A DNA stretch of 38,208 bases, from the NCBI GenBank assembly GCA_017394765.1, contig JAFPXF010000045.1, forward strand, positions 1 through 38,208, written 5' to 3'. This stretch comes from Bacteroidales bacterium. Its GTDB lineage: Bacteria; Bacteroidota; Bacteroidia; Bacteroidales; WCHB1-69. Below are positions 1-7,465 of the stretch, in pieces; position 1 is the stretch's first letter; every line of letters begins with the position of its first letter. The notes below the pieces were generated by a model. That model was given only the letters and a program-made list of their open reading frames with translations, made no database searches and was not told the DNA's origin. Position numbers and translations under genes: made by a program.

Positions 1-67
1 GAAAGGAGAGTTTTTTTGAACATGGAAAGAGATTTGGATTGTTGTATTGTATATGAAGAAGTCCTCC

Positions 68-1471
68 TTAGTCGATTTTCAGACGTTTGATGTAGTCTTC
101 AATTTCATTCACTAAGATGTCTTTGCGGATGACTTTCTTGTCTTTGTCAACGAGAAACATGTATGGGATGGTGCGGGTGTCGAACAGATGCTGTTCCTCG
201 ATGGTCTGGTCAAAATTCCAGCCGTGAAGATAATGTGGGTTTGCTTCAGAGGAGCGGATGAAGTTGTTCCAAATGTTGGTGTCGTTTTCAAAATAGACGG
301 TGAGCACCTTGAGATTGCCTTTGGCAATGGCGCTGTTGAGCGCCGGGAAATTGGCCATGCGCCCTCGAACCTCGCGGCATGTGGGACAGGTGGGGTGTTG
401 TAAATATAGCAACAGGTAGTCGCTTTGAATGCCATGAAAGGTGAGCGTGTCTCCGTCTTTCATCACAATGCGGAAATCGGGCAGGATATCGCCCTCGTGG
501 TTTTTGTCGATGATGGACAACTCGTGTTCGTATCGTGTTTTTCTGGCCACTTCGAGTTTGGGGTAGTTAAGCATGAACTGGAGCATCTTGATGTAACTGT
601 TCTCCATTTGATAGGGGGAGACGTTGCTGCCCAGGATTTTCTCCATCCTGTCGAAAAGAGCATAGAAGGTGGTCTCGTTTACTTTGGCAGCATCGAGGGC
701 TTTGATGATACAGGTGTCAAGGTCGGGACGGTCGAATTGGTAGATGTAGTTGCAGAACTCTTTGATCTTGTTGTCGCCCATGGGGGTGTTTAGGATTCGA
801 GGATCCTCCCACGGGAAATTGTCGAAATAGTGTTCCATGAAGAATTTTTTCATGAGATTCTGCGTGCGGTCTGCATAATATTCTTGGGGCGGTTGTGGCC
901 CTTCGATGGAGATGGCGACGACCGAAGCCAGCAATGTGCCGGGATTCTCGGCGATCACCTTGCGCTGGTAGGCCTCCTTGCTGCTCATGACACGGTTGGC
1001 ACGGGCGGTCAGTGAATCCACGAACACCTGCAGCATGTACTGGGGCATGCTCCTCTGCGCTTGGGTGAACTCCTGATTCAGCTTCTGCATCTGCATGTCA
1101 AAATCCTGGAGATCTTCTACATATTCATGATACCGGGTGTTTTCAGTACTCCCTTTGTATGTGATTTTTCCAGTGTCTATGGAGATGGTGAATTTTTGTC
1201 CTTTTTCGGAGGAGATAAGGAAGGCATCGATTAATGAGCTGTCGCCCAACACCCAAAATATGCCGGGTTCGAGGGGCGTGGCGCTCTTGAAGATGAGCTC
1301 CTGGGAAAATGGCTTGGCAAAAACAGTCTCCATTTTCCTGGATTTGCTGAATCCTTGGATTTTAATGCTGTCGGCCCTGATGTTGTTGATCTGTAGCTTG
1401 ATTTCAGACTGTGCGTGTGCGCCAATGGCAATGAGAAGGGATATGATGGCGAACAGACAATTTTTTTTCAT
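68..1471 (-). CDS. Secreted thioredoxin-like protein (DUF4369/DUF5106-like, CPTC motif)
   Basis: Probable periplasmic or lipid-anchored thiol-disulfide protein of 467 aa. The N-terminus is a signal peptide (basic MKKN, a hydrophobic core, AHAQ cleavage near residue 21). Residues about 22-120 resemble the beta-sandwich DUF4369 domain and the middle is helical (DUF5106-like). The C-terminal ~130 residues are a thioredoxin fold with the redox motif C362-P-T-C365 and a cis-proline loop (TIPYMF). Such proteins usually reduce or isomerise disulfides, or serve cytochrome maturation; the substrate cannot be inferred. An ATG two codons upstream (1477) would add MY; I prefer 1471 because it gives a standard signal-peptide start. 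It begins 8 nt after the nnr stop and is the last gene of the DUF58-radC-nnr operon. No clear terminator is visible in 1-67. Confidence 0.85.
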   Translation of the reverse strand: MKKNCLFAIISLLIAIGAHAQSEIKLQINNIRADSIKIQGFSKSRKMETVFAKPFSQELIFKSATPLEPGIFWVLGDSSLIDAFLISSEKGQKFTISIDTGKITYKGSTENTRYHEYVEDLQDFDMQMQKLNQEFTQAQRSMPQYMLQVFVDSLTARANRVMSSKEAYQRKVIAENPGTLLASVVAISIEGPQPPQEYYADRTQNLMKKFFMEHYFDNFPWEDPRILNTPMGDNKIKEFCNYIYQFDRPDLDTCIIKALDAAKVNETTFYALFDRMEKILGSNVSPYQMENSYIKMLQFMLNYPKLEVARKTRYEHELSIIDKNHEGDILPDFRIVMKDGDTLTFHGIQSDYLLLYLQHPTCPTCREVRGRMANFPALNSAIAKGNLKVLTVYFENDTNIWNNFIRSSEANPHYLHGWNFDQTIEEQHLFDTRTIPYMFLVDKDKKVIRKDILVNEIEDYIKRLKID

Positions 1472-1479
1472 GTACATTA

Positions 1480-3036
1480 TTATTTATGGTGAAAGGGATT
1501 TGGCAAGAGGTAACGTAACGCCTTGCCGAAATATTGTGGCAAGTCGGATGCAATGAGGGAGTGCGGGGCGTTTTCCCGGACGTAAAGGTCGCCGGCAAGG
1601 CCATGGAGGTAAGTCCCGAATAGCGCAGCTGTCATGGGACTGTAGCCTTGGGCCAGCAGGGCGAGGAGTAATCCGGTCAAGGTGTCCCCGCTGCCGGCGG
1701 TGGCCATGCCGTCGTTGCCGGAGGTGTTGAAGAACTGGGCTCCGTCTGGCAGTGAAATGCAGGTGTGGTGCCCTTTGAGTAATAATATAATGTTGTATCG
1801 TTTGGCAAAATCACGCGCCATTTCCATTCGATGGAAATCATTTTCGGCGGGTCCGGCAAGGCGCTCGAATTCTGCCATGTGGGGTGTCAGGATGCTGAAG
1901 GGAGGAAGGAAGGCGAGCCATGTCTTGTTATCGGCAAGCACGTTCAGGGCGTCGGCATCGATGACAAGTGGCGTATGGATGCTGTCAAGGACATCCTTGA
2001 CGAGGGTGACGGTTTTGGGCTGTCGTCCCAATCCGGGGCCGATAGCTATGGCGTTGATGTTCTGGGGAAGGGTGCTCCAGTCGATATGGCTGACGCATTG
2101 AGGGTCGGGGTCTGTGTGCAGGATGGCTTCGGGCAAGGTGGAGGGAACATGTTGCGCGGCCATGGCGGAGGTGTGCAGGGTGAGCTTGCCGATGCCCCCT
2201 CGCAGGGCGGCCTTGGCGGCCAGGATGGCGGCACCCGGCATGGATGCACTGCCCGCAATCAACAGCCCGTGGCCGAAAACACCCTTGTGCGCGTATGGGT
2301 TGCGGCGCTGAATGAGGCACTGGGCAAAATCCTCGGTGATGCACGTCCGCTCTGCCTCCAGGCCATCAGGTGCGTTCATGCCAATGTCCACGACTTTGAC
2401 ATCTCCACAAAACGGGTATGTCTCGGATTGCAAAAATGCAGATTTCTGAAATTGGATGGAGAGCGTGAAGGTTGCCATTACGATGTCGTTGTCGTGCGGC
2501 GTGTGACGGTCTGCAAAGAGTCCGGAGGGAATGTCTATGGCGACCACGGGCGCATCGGAGGCGTTGATGGCGCGAATGGCCGCAGCATGTACCCCGGAGG
2601 CGGGCTTGTTTAAGCCAATGCCGAAAATGGCATCCACCACAAGACAGTCGTCGGGAATGACAAGGGTCTCGTCAAAGAGGACCGTGCGGGTTCTCCCGGT
2701 GCTGTTGAGCGCTTCCCATCGGCGGAGATTCTCCTGAAATTGGTCGGTGCGTCGCGACTGCTCGTTCTGGCAGATGACAACCGTGACAAGATCTATTTGT
2801 CCGGAAGAATCCAGGGCTAATTGCCGTGCGATGACGAGTCCGTCGCCGCCGTTGTTGCCTGTTCCGCAAAAAACACACACGGTTTTGAAAACAGTGTCCG
2901 TCAACAACTCTTTGATGGCATGAAAGCATGCTGTGCCAGCTCTCTCCATCAAATCTACGGAGGTGCAGTGCTGGCTTTCGATGGTGTGCCGCTCGCATTC
3001 GCGAACCTGTGATGCCGTGAATATGGCTGTGTCCAT
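1480..3036 (-). CDS. nnr: Bifunctional NAD(P)HX epimerase / ADP-dependent NAD(P)HX dehydratase
   Basis: Repairs hydrated NADH and NADPH in the cytoplasm. The N-terminal YjeF_N-type domain epimerises R/S NAD(P)HX and carries the nucleotide-binding GTGNNGGDGL motif and an AIDIPSGL segment. The C-terminal ribokinase-like (carbohydrate kinase) domain dehydrates S-NAD(P)HX with ADP or ATP; its ITPHMAEFERL and GMATAGSGDTLTG motifs include the catalytic Asp of the GSGD signature. The length of 518 aa fits the fused family. The open frame extends to 3102 but would then overlap radC; the ATG at 3036 gives MDTAIFTASQ, where family homology begins, and leaves a 46-nt gap from radC. It is the third gene of the operon from the 4746 promoter. 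Confidence 0.95.
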   Translation of the reverse strand: MDTAIFTASQVRECERHTIESQHCTSVDLMERAGTACFHAIKELLTDTVFKTVCVFCGTGNNGGDGLVIARQLALDSSGQIDLVTVVICQNEQSRRTDQFQENLRRWEALNSTGRTRTVLFDETLVIPDDCLVVDAIFGIGLNKPASGVHAAAIRAINASDAPVVAIDIPSGLFADRHTPHDNDIVMATFTLSIQFQKSAFLQSETYPFCGDVKVVDIGMNAPDGLEAERTCITEDFAQCLIQRRNPYAHKGVFGHGLLIAGSASMPGAAILAAKAALRGGIGKLTLHTSAMAAQHVPSTLPEAILHTDPDPQCVSHIDWSTLPQNINAIAIGPGLGRQPKTVTLVKDVLDSIHTPLVIDADALNVLADNKTWLAFLPPFSILTPHMAEFERLAGPAENDFHRMEMARDFAKRYNIILLLKGHHTCISLPDGAQFFNTSGNDGMATAGSGDTLTGLLLALLAQGYSPMTAALFGTYLHGLAGDLYVRENAPHSLIASDLPQYFGKALRYLLPNPFHHK

Positions 3037-3082
3037 GCTGGGAAGTCTGGAGGTTTTAAAATAAGTGCGCAAAAATACAAAA

Positions 3083-3790
3083 TTATAAAATTCCGTTGTC
3101 AAGGAAACTGAAATGGGAGTTTTTGTGGAGGATGATGTGGTCGAGCAAGGAGATGTTGAGAAGCTCCAGCGCCTTTTGGATGTTCCGGGTGAGTGTGATG
3201 TCGGCTTGGCTGGGTTTTACAGAACCCGAGGGATGGTTGTGGCAAATGATGAGTGCGGTCGCCTCAAACAACAGGGCTTTTTGGGCGATAAGCCGCACGT
3301 CAACCGTGGTGGAGGTGAGCCCTCCTTTGCCGATCTGTTCCGTGTGCAAAATGCGGGCCGCCTGATTGAGGAAAATAACCCAGAATTCCTCGTGCCGAAG
3401 GTGGCTGATTCGCTTTTGCATGATTTCCAGCACATCTGTGGAGGAGCGGATGCACCCCCCGCTCTCGACGCGCTCCGAGCGGATTCGATGCCCTAACTCA
3501 AAAGCCGCCTTCAGTGTGACGGCCTTGGCTTGCCCGATGCCGTGTATTTGAAGTAACTGCTGCAACGACATCTCCTCCAATTTGTTGAGCTTGTTGTCGC
3601 ATTGATGGAGGATGCGCTTGGACAGGTCCACTGCACTTTCAGTCGAAGTGCCGGTTCGGAGGATGATGGCGAGGAGCTCGGCATCGCTGAGGGAAGAGGC
3701 CCCTTTTTGCGCATATTTTTCCCGAGGCCGGTCTTCCACACACCAGTCCGGTATGGTGAGCCGTGCGGTCAAAGTGTCAGGCTTGTCCAT
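3083..3790 (-). CDS. radC: RadC family JAB-domain protein
   Basis: 235 aa, normal length for RadC. A helix-hairpin-helix-like region (residues about 65-100, IHGIGQAKAVTLKAAFELG) precedes a C-terminal JAB/MPN domain with the metal-site signature H-x-H-x7-S-x2-D (HNHPSGSVKPSQAD). The biological role of RadC proteins is unsettled: the original repair phenotype in E. coli was traced to another gene, although the fold suggests a metal-dependent hydrolase. Its ATG overlaps the stop of the upstream DUF58 gene by one base (TGATG), which points to translational coupling within the operon. Confidence 0.93.
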   Translation of the reverse strand: MDKPDTLTARLTIPDWCVEDRPREKYAQKGASSLSDAELLAIILRTGTSTESAVDLSKRILHQCDNKLNKLEEMSLQQLLQIHGIGQAKAVTLKAAFELGHRIRSERVESGGCIRSSTDVLEIMQKRISHLRHEEFWVIFLNQAARILHTEQIGKGGLTSTTVDVRLIAQKALLFEATALIICHNHPSGSVKPSQADITLTRNIQKALELLNISLLDHIILHKNSHFSFLDNGIL

Positions 3791-4725
3791 CAGACGGTGT
3801 GCGCGCGCTTCAGCAAGTATGGCAGCAGAATCTGGTCAAAGCCCTGGGTGATGTCGGCGGGTACGACATCGATCTGATACTGGCCGCATTTGACCTTGAT
3901 TTCGTGGAAATACTCGTGAATCGTGTTTTGGTAGAATTCCCGGATGTTGTTGGCATGGACCTTCACCTCGTGGCCGGTCTCCATGTCCACGAATTTGTAA
4001 AGCCGGTTCTCGAAAGCGAAATCGTATTCGAGACTCTTGTCGAAGGTGTGGAAAAGCAACACTTCATGTTTGTTGTGCCTCAGATGCCCGAGGGCAAGCA
4101 TCAGCTCGTCGAAATCCTTGCTGCTTTCCAACATGTCGCTGAAGATGATGACGATGGAACGGCGGTGGATCTGCTCGGCGATCTGGTGCAGCGTGTCGGT
4201 GACCATGGAGTTGCGGTGTACTTCCGTGCCGATGGGCTGCAAGATCTTCTCCAGTTCCCGATAGATCATCTTGTGATGCGCATCGCCACCCCGGGCGCTG
4301 GTGTGCAGCTCCAATTTGTCGGAAAAGACACTCAACCCGACAGCATCGCGCTGGCTCTTGAAAATCTGCATCAGGATCGCGGCGGCATAGACGGCGAAGA
4401 AAATCTTGTTGGGCGCGGCCAATGAGTATTTCTCACGAATCGGGAAATACATGGACGACGAGTTGTCGATGACGAGATGGCAGCGCAGATTGGTCTCCTC
4501 CTCGAACGTCTTGACGAACAATTTGTCGGTGCGCGCATAGAGCTTCCAGTCGATGTGCCGGATGGGCTCGCCGGTGTTGTATTGGCGATGCTCGGCAAAT
4601 TCGACCGAGAAACCATGCATGGGGCTCTTGTGCATGCCCGTTATGAAACCTTCCACCACCTGCTTGGCAATGAATTCAACATGGTCGTATTGAGTGATTT
4701 TGGTGAGATCTATCGTGTATGCCAT
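3790..4725 (-). CDS. DUF58 domain protein (vWA-like)
   Basis: 311 aa, cytoplasmic, no signal peptide or membrane segment. It carries the DUF58 hallmark (HIDWKLYARTDKLFVKTF near residues 60-80) followed by a von Willebrand A-like half with a DxSxS MIDAS-type motif (DNSSSM). In many bacteria DUF58 proteins sit beside MoxR AAA ATPases and BatA/BatB vWA membrane proteins and are thought to act in metal insertion or envelope stress. No moxR is present here; a BatA-domain gene lies more than 22 kb away at 27346. The open frame runs to 4860, but the ATG at 4725 (MAYTIDLTKI) lies 20 bp below a clear TAnnTTTG element and avoids overlap with the preceding gene. First gene of its operon. Confidence 0.9.
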   Translation of the reverse strand: MAYTIDLTKITQYDHVEFIAKQVVEGFITGMHKSPMHGFSVEFAEHRQYNTGEPIRHIDWKLYARTDKLFVKTFEEETNLRCHLVIDNSSSMYFPIREKYSLAAPNKIFFAVYAAAILMQIFKSQRDAVGLSVFSDKLELHTSARGGDAHHKMIYRELEKILQPIGTEVHRNSMVTDTLHQIAEQIHRRSIVIIFSDMLESSKDFDELMLALGHLRHNKHEVLLFHTFDKSLEYDFAFENRLYKFVDMETGHEVKVHANNIREFYQNTIHEYFHEIKVKCGQYQIDVVPADITQGFDQILLPYLLKRAHTV

Positions 4726-4745
4726 TCGTTTCCAAATTTGAGCCG

Positions 4746-4753
4746 CAAAAGTA
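4746..4753 (-). promoter_or_regulatory. Bacteroidetes -7 element (TACTTTTG) for the DUF58 operon
   Basis: The minus strand reads TACTTTTG, matching the TAnnTTTG -7 consensus, 20 bp upstream of the DUF58 ATG. The same TACTTTTGC core appears at 29432. No convincing TTTG -33 box is seen. Confidence 0.7.
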
Positions 4754-4790
4754 CAAAAATAAATCTTTGCCATCGTCCGGCGAGAAAGAT
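4754..4790 (-). terminator. Possible terminator of the upstream secreted-protein operon
   Basis: On the minus strand ATCTTT...GCC pairs with GGC...AAAGAT (3-nt bulge, 7-nt loop) and is followed by a T-rich run. It lies between the stop of the 4808 gene and the -7 box at 4746, so its T-run abuts the next promoter. The stem is weak. Confidence 0.4.
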
Positions 4791-4807
4791 GCTTTTGCGG
4801 GAACGAT

Positions 4808-6475
4808 TTATTTTCCAATCCACCCTCCTGTGTCCGTGTGGAATTGTCTCCAGAATTCAAGGAAGCTCTCCCGGAATGTCAGAGTGTAGGGATTGTCGTC
4901 GTAGATGTCGTCAAGAGTGTGTAAAATGGGGGCTCTACCTTTTTCGAAGAACAGTAGTGCCGGATAGGTCGCCTCCTCTTTTATCAGGGATGAGGGATAG
5001 CTTGCAAACTGTTTCCGATTCAGATAATACAGCCGAAAGGGCCTTTCCAGATGCGCTTTGATGCGGTTGCTCATCTCTCGTTCTTGTAGAGCCCCCGGAA
5101 TATAAGGATATAGTATGCCGATATGGACGTCTGTGGCGGATGAGTCGTTAAGCAAATGGAGCAGGTGGTTCACACAGGCGGAACATTCCAGTTCGTGGTT
5201 GACCAGTATGATACTCTTTCCCGATGGAAGGTCTTCCAATGCTTGCAGGGAGGATTCGGTGTCCACAAAGAAAGGCGTAACAGTCGGGTCGTTGTTTTTG
5301 TGGCGCATGATTTTGATTTTGAAAACCGGTTCGTTTCTCTTGAAGAACGCTTCCCTGTCACGTTTGTGCTCTTCGGGCCTCTTCCCATACCAATCGGACG
5401 TGTCCTCGGCGGAGATCTCGATCAGCAGGTTGTTCCAACTGATGTGTGCCTTGTCCTCCTGGACATTGAAGAGATTGAACGGGAATCGCCCATTGACGTA
5501 TGGCGCATTTGAGGTGTCCTTGGCAAGATACAGCCGAGTGTGCCCGTCTCGGTCCAAAATGGCGTAGGCGGGTGCCGACTTCCCTGTCAAGGTGTCAAAT
5601 TGGGTGTAGTACAAGAGTAAGGTGTTGCCCAATGGAAAGAGGACCTTCGGATATGAATACCGGAAAATTTCACCCATGGTGGCGTAGATCCGTTCCGCTC
5701 CGTATGGCACAGACAAACTTTTTCGGATGTATTCATCCTCGAAGGGATGCCAAATCGGGATATCGAGTGATACCTTTTCCCGAAAATGTCCGTCCAAATC
5801 GTATCGGTGCAACACCGGAAACCTTGTACTTAAAAAATAGAGTGCGTGTGAGTCGTGGAAAAGATAGCGGTTCGGATTCGCCTGCACCACATGGGGCGCT
5901 TCGTAATCAAGCTTTTGGAGAAGCTTCTCGCCGCCACCCTTGATGGCGCGCTGAAACCAAATGTATCCGGCATCGTGGTCCTCTTCCAGATAGTTCAACA
6001 TGCCGTTGTGGATGAAAACCGCCTTGCTGTTGGGGTGAAGGTACATTGTGTCGAAAATGTATGTTCCTTCGGATTTGTGGTATAAAAGCAGTTGGTCTTG
6101 TGTGGAAACAGCCAGTCGGTCTCCGTCGAAGTCGAAATCGTATATCCAAAGTCGGGAGGACAACAATTCCTTGCGCTCCTTTGTCGGAGGCAGTGGAAGA
6201 AGAAACTCTGCCTGCGCATAATCATATAGCGACACGGAATGTATGGTCGCCGAATAGTCCCGGTCTTTGTGCTGAAAAGCCTGCATGTCCGTGTAATAGA
6301 ATGTCCCGTCATGGATACAGCATTTGATTCGCGTGAGCTCTTGAAGCGGGATGGAGGGACGAAGAATGATGGATGTGTCGAGTTCAAATGCCGTTCCGAT
6401 CCATTCCTGCCCGTGAACTTTTGCCATTCCGAGGATGGAAAAAATGAGTGCTGTTATGATTATTCGCGGTTTCAT
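4808..6475 (-). CDS. Secreted protein with C-terminal CSAC redox-like domain
   Basis: 555 aa with an N-terminal signal peptide (MKPRIIITALIFSILGM...HGQ). Residues about 30-400 form a beta-rich region with many aromatic and charged strands, reminiscent of the six-bladed propeller lipoproteins of Bacteroidales, but I cannot place the blades confidently. The C-terminal ~140 residues look thioredoxin-like: the strand SIILVNHELE, then C431-S-A-C434 and a helix. The cis-Pro position may be TYPALLFF. A plausible reading is a surface or periplasmic sensor or redox protein. It follows the small secreted gene at 6522 by 46 nt and probably shares its promoter at 7234. Function unknown. Confidence 0.75.
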   Translation of the reverse strand: MKPRIIITALIFSILGMAKVHGQEWIGTAFELDTSIILRPSIPLQELTRIKCCIHDGTFYYTDMQAFQHKDRDYSATIHSVSLYDYAQAEFLLPLPPTKERKELLSSRLWIYDFDFDGDRLAVSTQDQLLLYHKSEGTYIFDTMYLHPNSKAVFIHNGMLNYLEEDHDAGYIWFQRAIKGGGEKLLQKLDYEAPHVVQANPNRYLFHDSHALYFLSTRFPVLHRYDLDGHFREKVSLDIPIWHPFEDEYIRKSLSVPYGAERIYATMGEIFRYSYPKVLFPLGNTLLLYYTQFDTLTGKSAPAYAILDRDGHTRLYLAKDTSNAPYVNGRFPFNLFNVQEDKAHISWNNLLIEISAEDTSDWYGKRPEEHKRDREAFFKRNEPVFKIKIMRHKNNDPTVTPFFVDTESSLQALEDLPSGKSIILVNHELECSACVNHLLHLLNDSSATDVHIGILYPYIPGALQEREMSNRIKAHLERPFRLYYLNRKQFASYPSSLIKEEATYPALLFFEKGRAPILHTLDDIYDDNPYTLTFRESFLEFWRQFHTDTGGWIGK

Positions 6476-6521
6476 TGCGCTTTGCTTTAGGTCGATTTAT
6501 TTATAAACGGTGCCTTCTCCT

Positions 6522-7019
6522 CTAATAACGATGGCTGTCGTCGAAGACGGAAATGAAGACGTACAAGTCACCCTCGCCATATTGATTGTAACGCCACTCG
6601 CCTTTGACGACATAGGTGGTGTTAAATCCACGGTTTTGGGTGGGCACGCTCAGGGTGATGGATTTGCTGCCCTGATTGTTTCCCGCACGGCTTCGCGCCT
6701 CGCTGAACTCAATGATTTCGTTGATGGCACTTACACAGGCCTTGTTTACGGCCGTCCAGTTCTGATTGGGCGTGAAACTTGACTGGAAAGAACCCATGCT
6801 GATGTGAGGCACGCGGCAGAAGCTCCATCCGCTGCCCGTGCAGTTCAGCCTGGCAGGTTCAATGCCGTCGGGAGACGGCGTGTAATCAATGTCGTTGTAG
6901 AGGTTGAGCCACGCCAAGTAGCCGCCATTGCTTTTGTGTACGATGACATTCGGCTGCTCTCTCGCGGACAGGGAGGACACCATGCAGAAAACTGCTGCTA
7001 ATAAGAAAATCTTTTTCAT
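6522..7019 (-). CDS. Small secreted protein of unknown function
   Basis: 165 aa, signal peptide MKKIFLLAAVFCMVSSLSA. The mature part is about 145 aa, polar and aromatic, with two close cysteines (NCTGSGWSFC) that could form a disulfide, and a C-terminus rich in Tyr, Asp and Val (GDLYVFISVFDDSHRY). I do not recognise the family. The frame is open to 7055, but the ATG at 7019 gives the canonical signal peptide. It is the first gene of a two-gene operon with 4808 and sits behind an unusually long leader. Confidence 0.75.
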   Translation of the reverse strand: MKKIFLLAAVFCMVSSLSAREQPNVIVHKSNGGYLAWLNLYNDIDYTPSPDGIEPARLNCTGSGWSFCRVPHISMGSFQSSFTPNQNWTAVNKACVSAINEIIEFSEARSRAGNNQGSKSITLSVPTQNRGFNTTYVVKGEWRYNQYGEGDLYVFISVFDDSHRY

Positions 7020-7227
7020 AACTTTTTGTTTTAATCGTTTAATAATAATTAACATTAAATCTTTCCTCTTTCGCGGGATTCGATTCCATAGCGACGTCTT
7101 CGTTTGGGACTGCCCTCGGAAGATGGTTTGAGTCTGATTGTAGGCGTCGTTTGAATTTTGTGTTGTTACTTTTTTCTTTTACTATGTTCAAACGCAAGAT
7201 TGCCAGTCTTGTGTTTGCGTCGTTTCT
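7020..7227 (-). promoter_or_regulatory. Long structured 5' leader of the small secreted protein
   Basis: The -7 box at 7234 implies transcription starting near 7227, leaving about 205 nt before the ATG. Near its 5' end the RNA can form an 11-bp stem (7189-7199 with 7207-7217, one G-U pair, 7-nt loop). The middle is mixed-composition sequence and the last 45 nt are AU-rich. A reading frame runs through the leader and stops at 7039, but its only ATG (7251) lies upstream of the inferred transcription start. It could be a cis-regulatory RNA, a uORF or a conserved repeat; I cannot assign an Rfam class. Confidence 0.45.
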
Positions 7228-7233
7228 GTGCTG

Positions 7234-7265
7234 CAAATATATAATCGCCACTATGGTTTTGTCAA
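7234..7265 (-). promoter_or_regulatory. Promoter of the 6522/4808 operon
   Basis: The minus strand reads TTGAC, with 21 bp between TTG (7263-7265) and TATATTTG (7234-7241). This is a complete match to the Bacteroidetes sigma-ABfr type -33/-7 pattern. Confidence 0.75.
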
Positions 7266-7440
7266 GAGGTGAGCCAAAATTTTTTCTAATTAGTATTCAA
7301 TATGTTATAAAATAGCAAAAATAAAGTTAAATATATAATGTTAAAAAATTGTTTATATTTCGGAGAAAATCGGGAGTTCTCTCGCATTTTTGTTCCTCAG
7401 ATCGAAGTGAAAGATAGGGAGGACGCTCGCCTATTTTTAG

Positions 7441-7448
7441 TATTTTTG
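7441..7448 (+). promoter_or_regulatory. -7 element (TATTTTTG) for mfd
   Basis: TATTTTTG sits 18 bp before the preferred mfd ATG, implying a very short 5' UTR of about 10 nt. A second TATTTTTA directly precedes it. No clear -33 TTTG. Confidence 0.6.
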
Positions 7449-7465
7449 CGCTCTTTTTTTTGAAT

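Noticed and set aside
1..67. A terminator or gene at the left edge
   Set aside because: No stem followed by a T-run and no convincing reading frame.
7039..7251. A 70-aa minus-strand frame in the leader
   Set aside because: Its ATG lies upstream of the inferred transcription start; no signal or domain. Kept only as a possible uORF within the leader.
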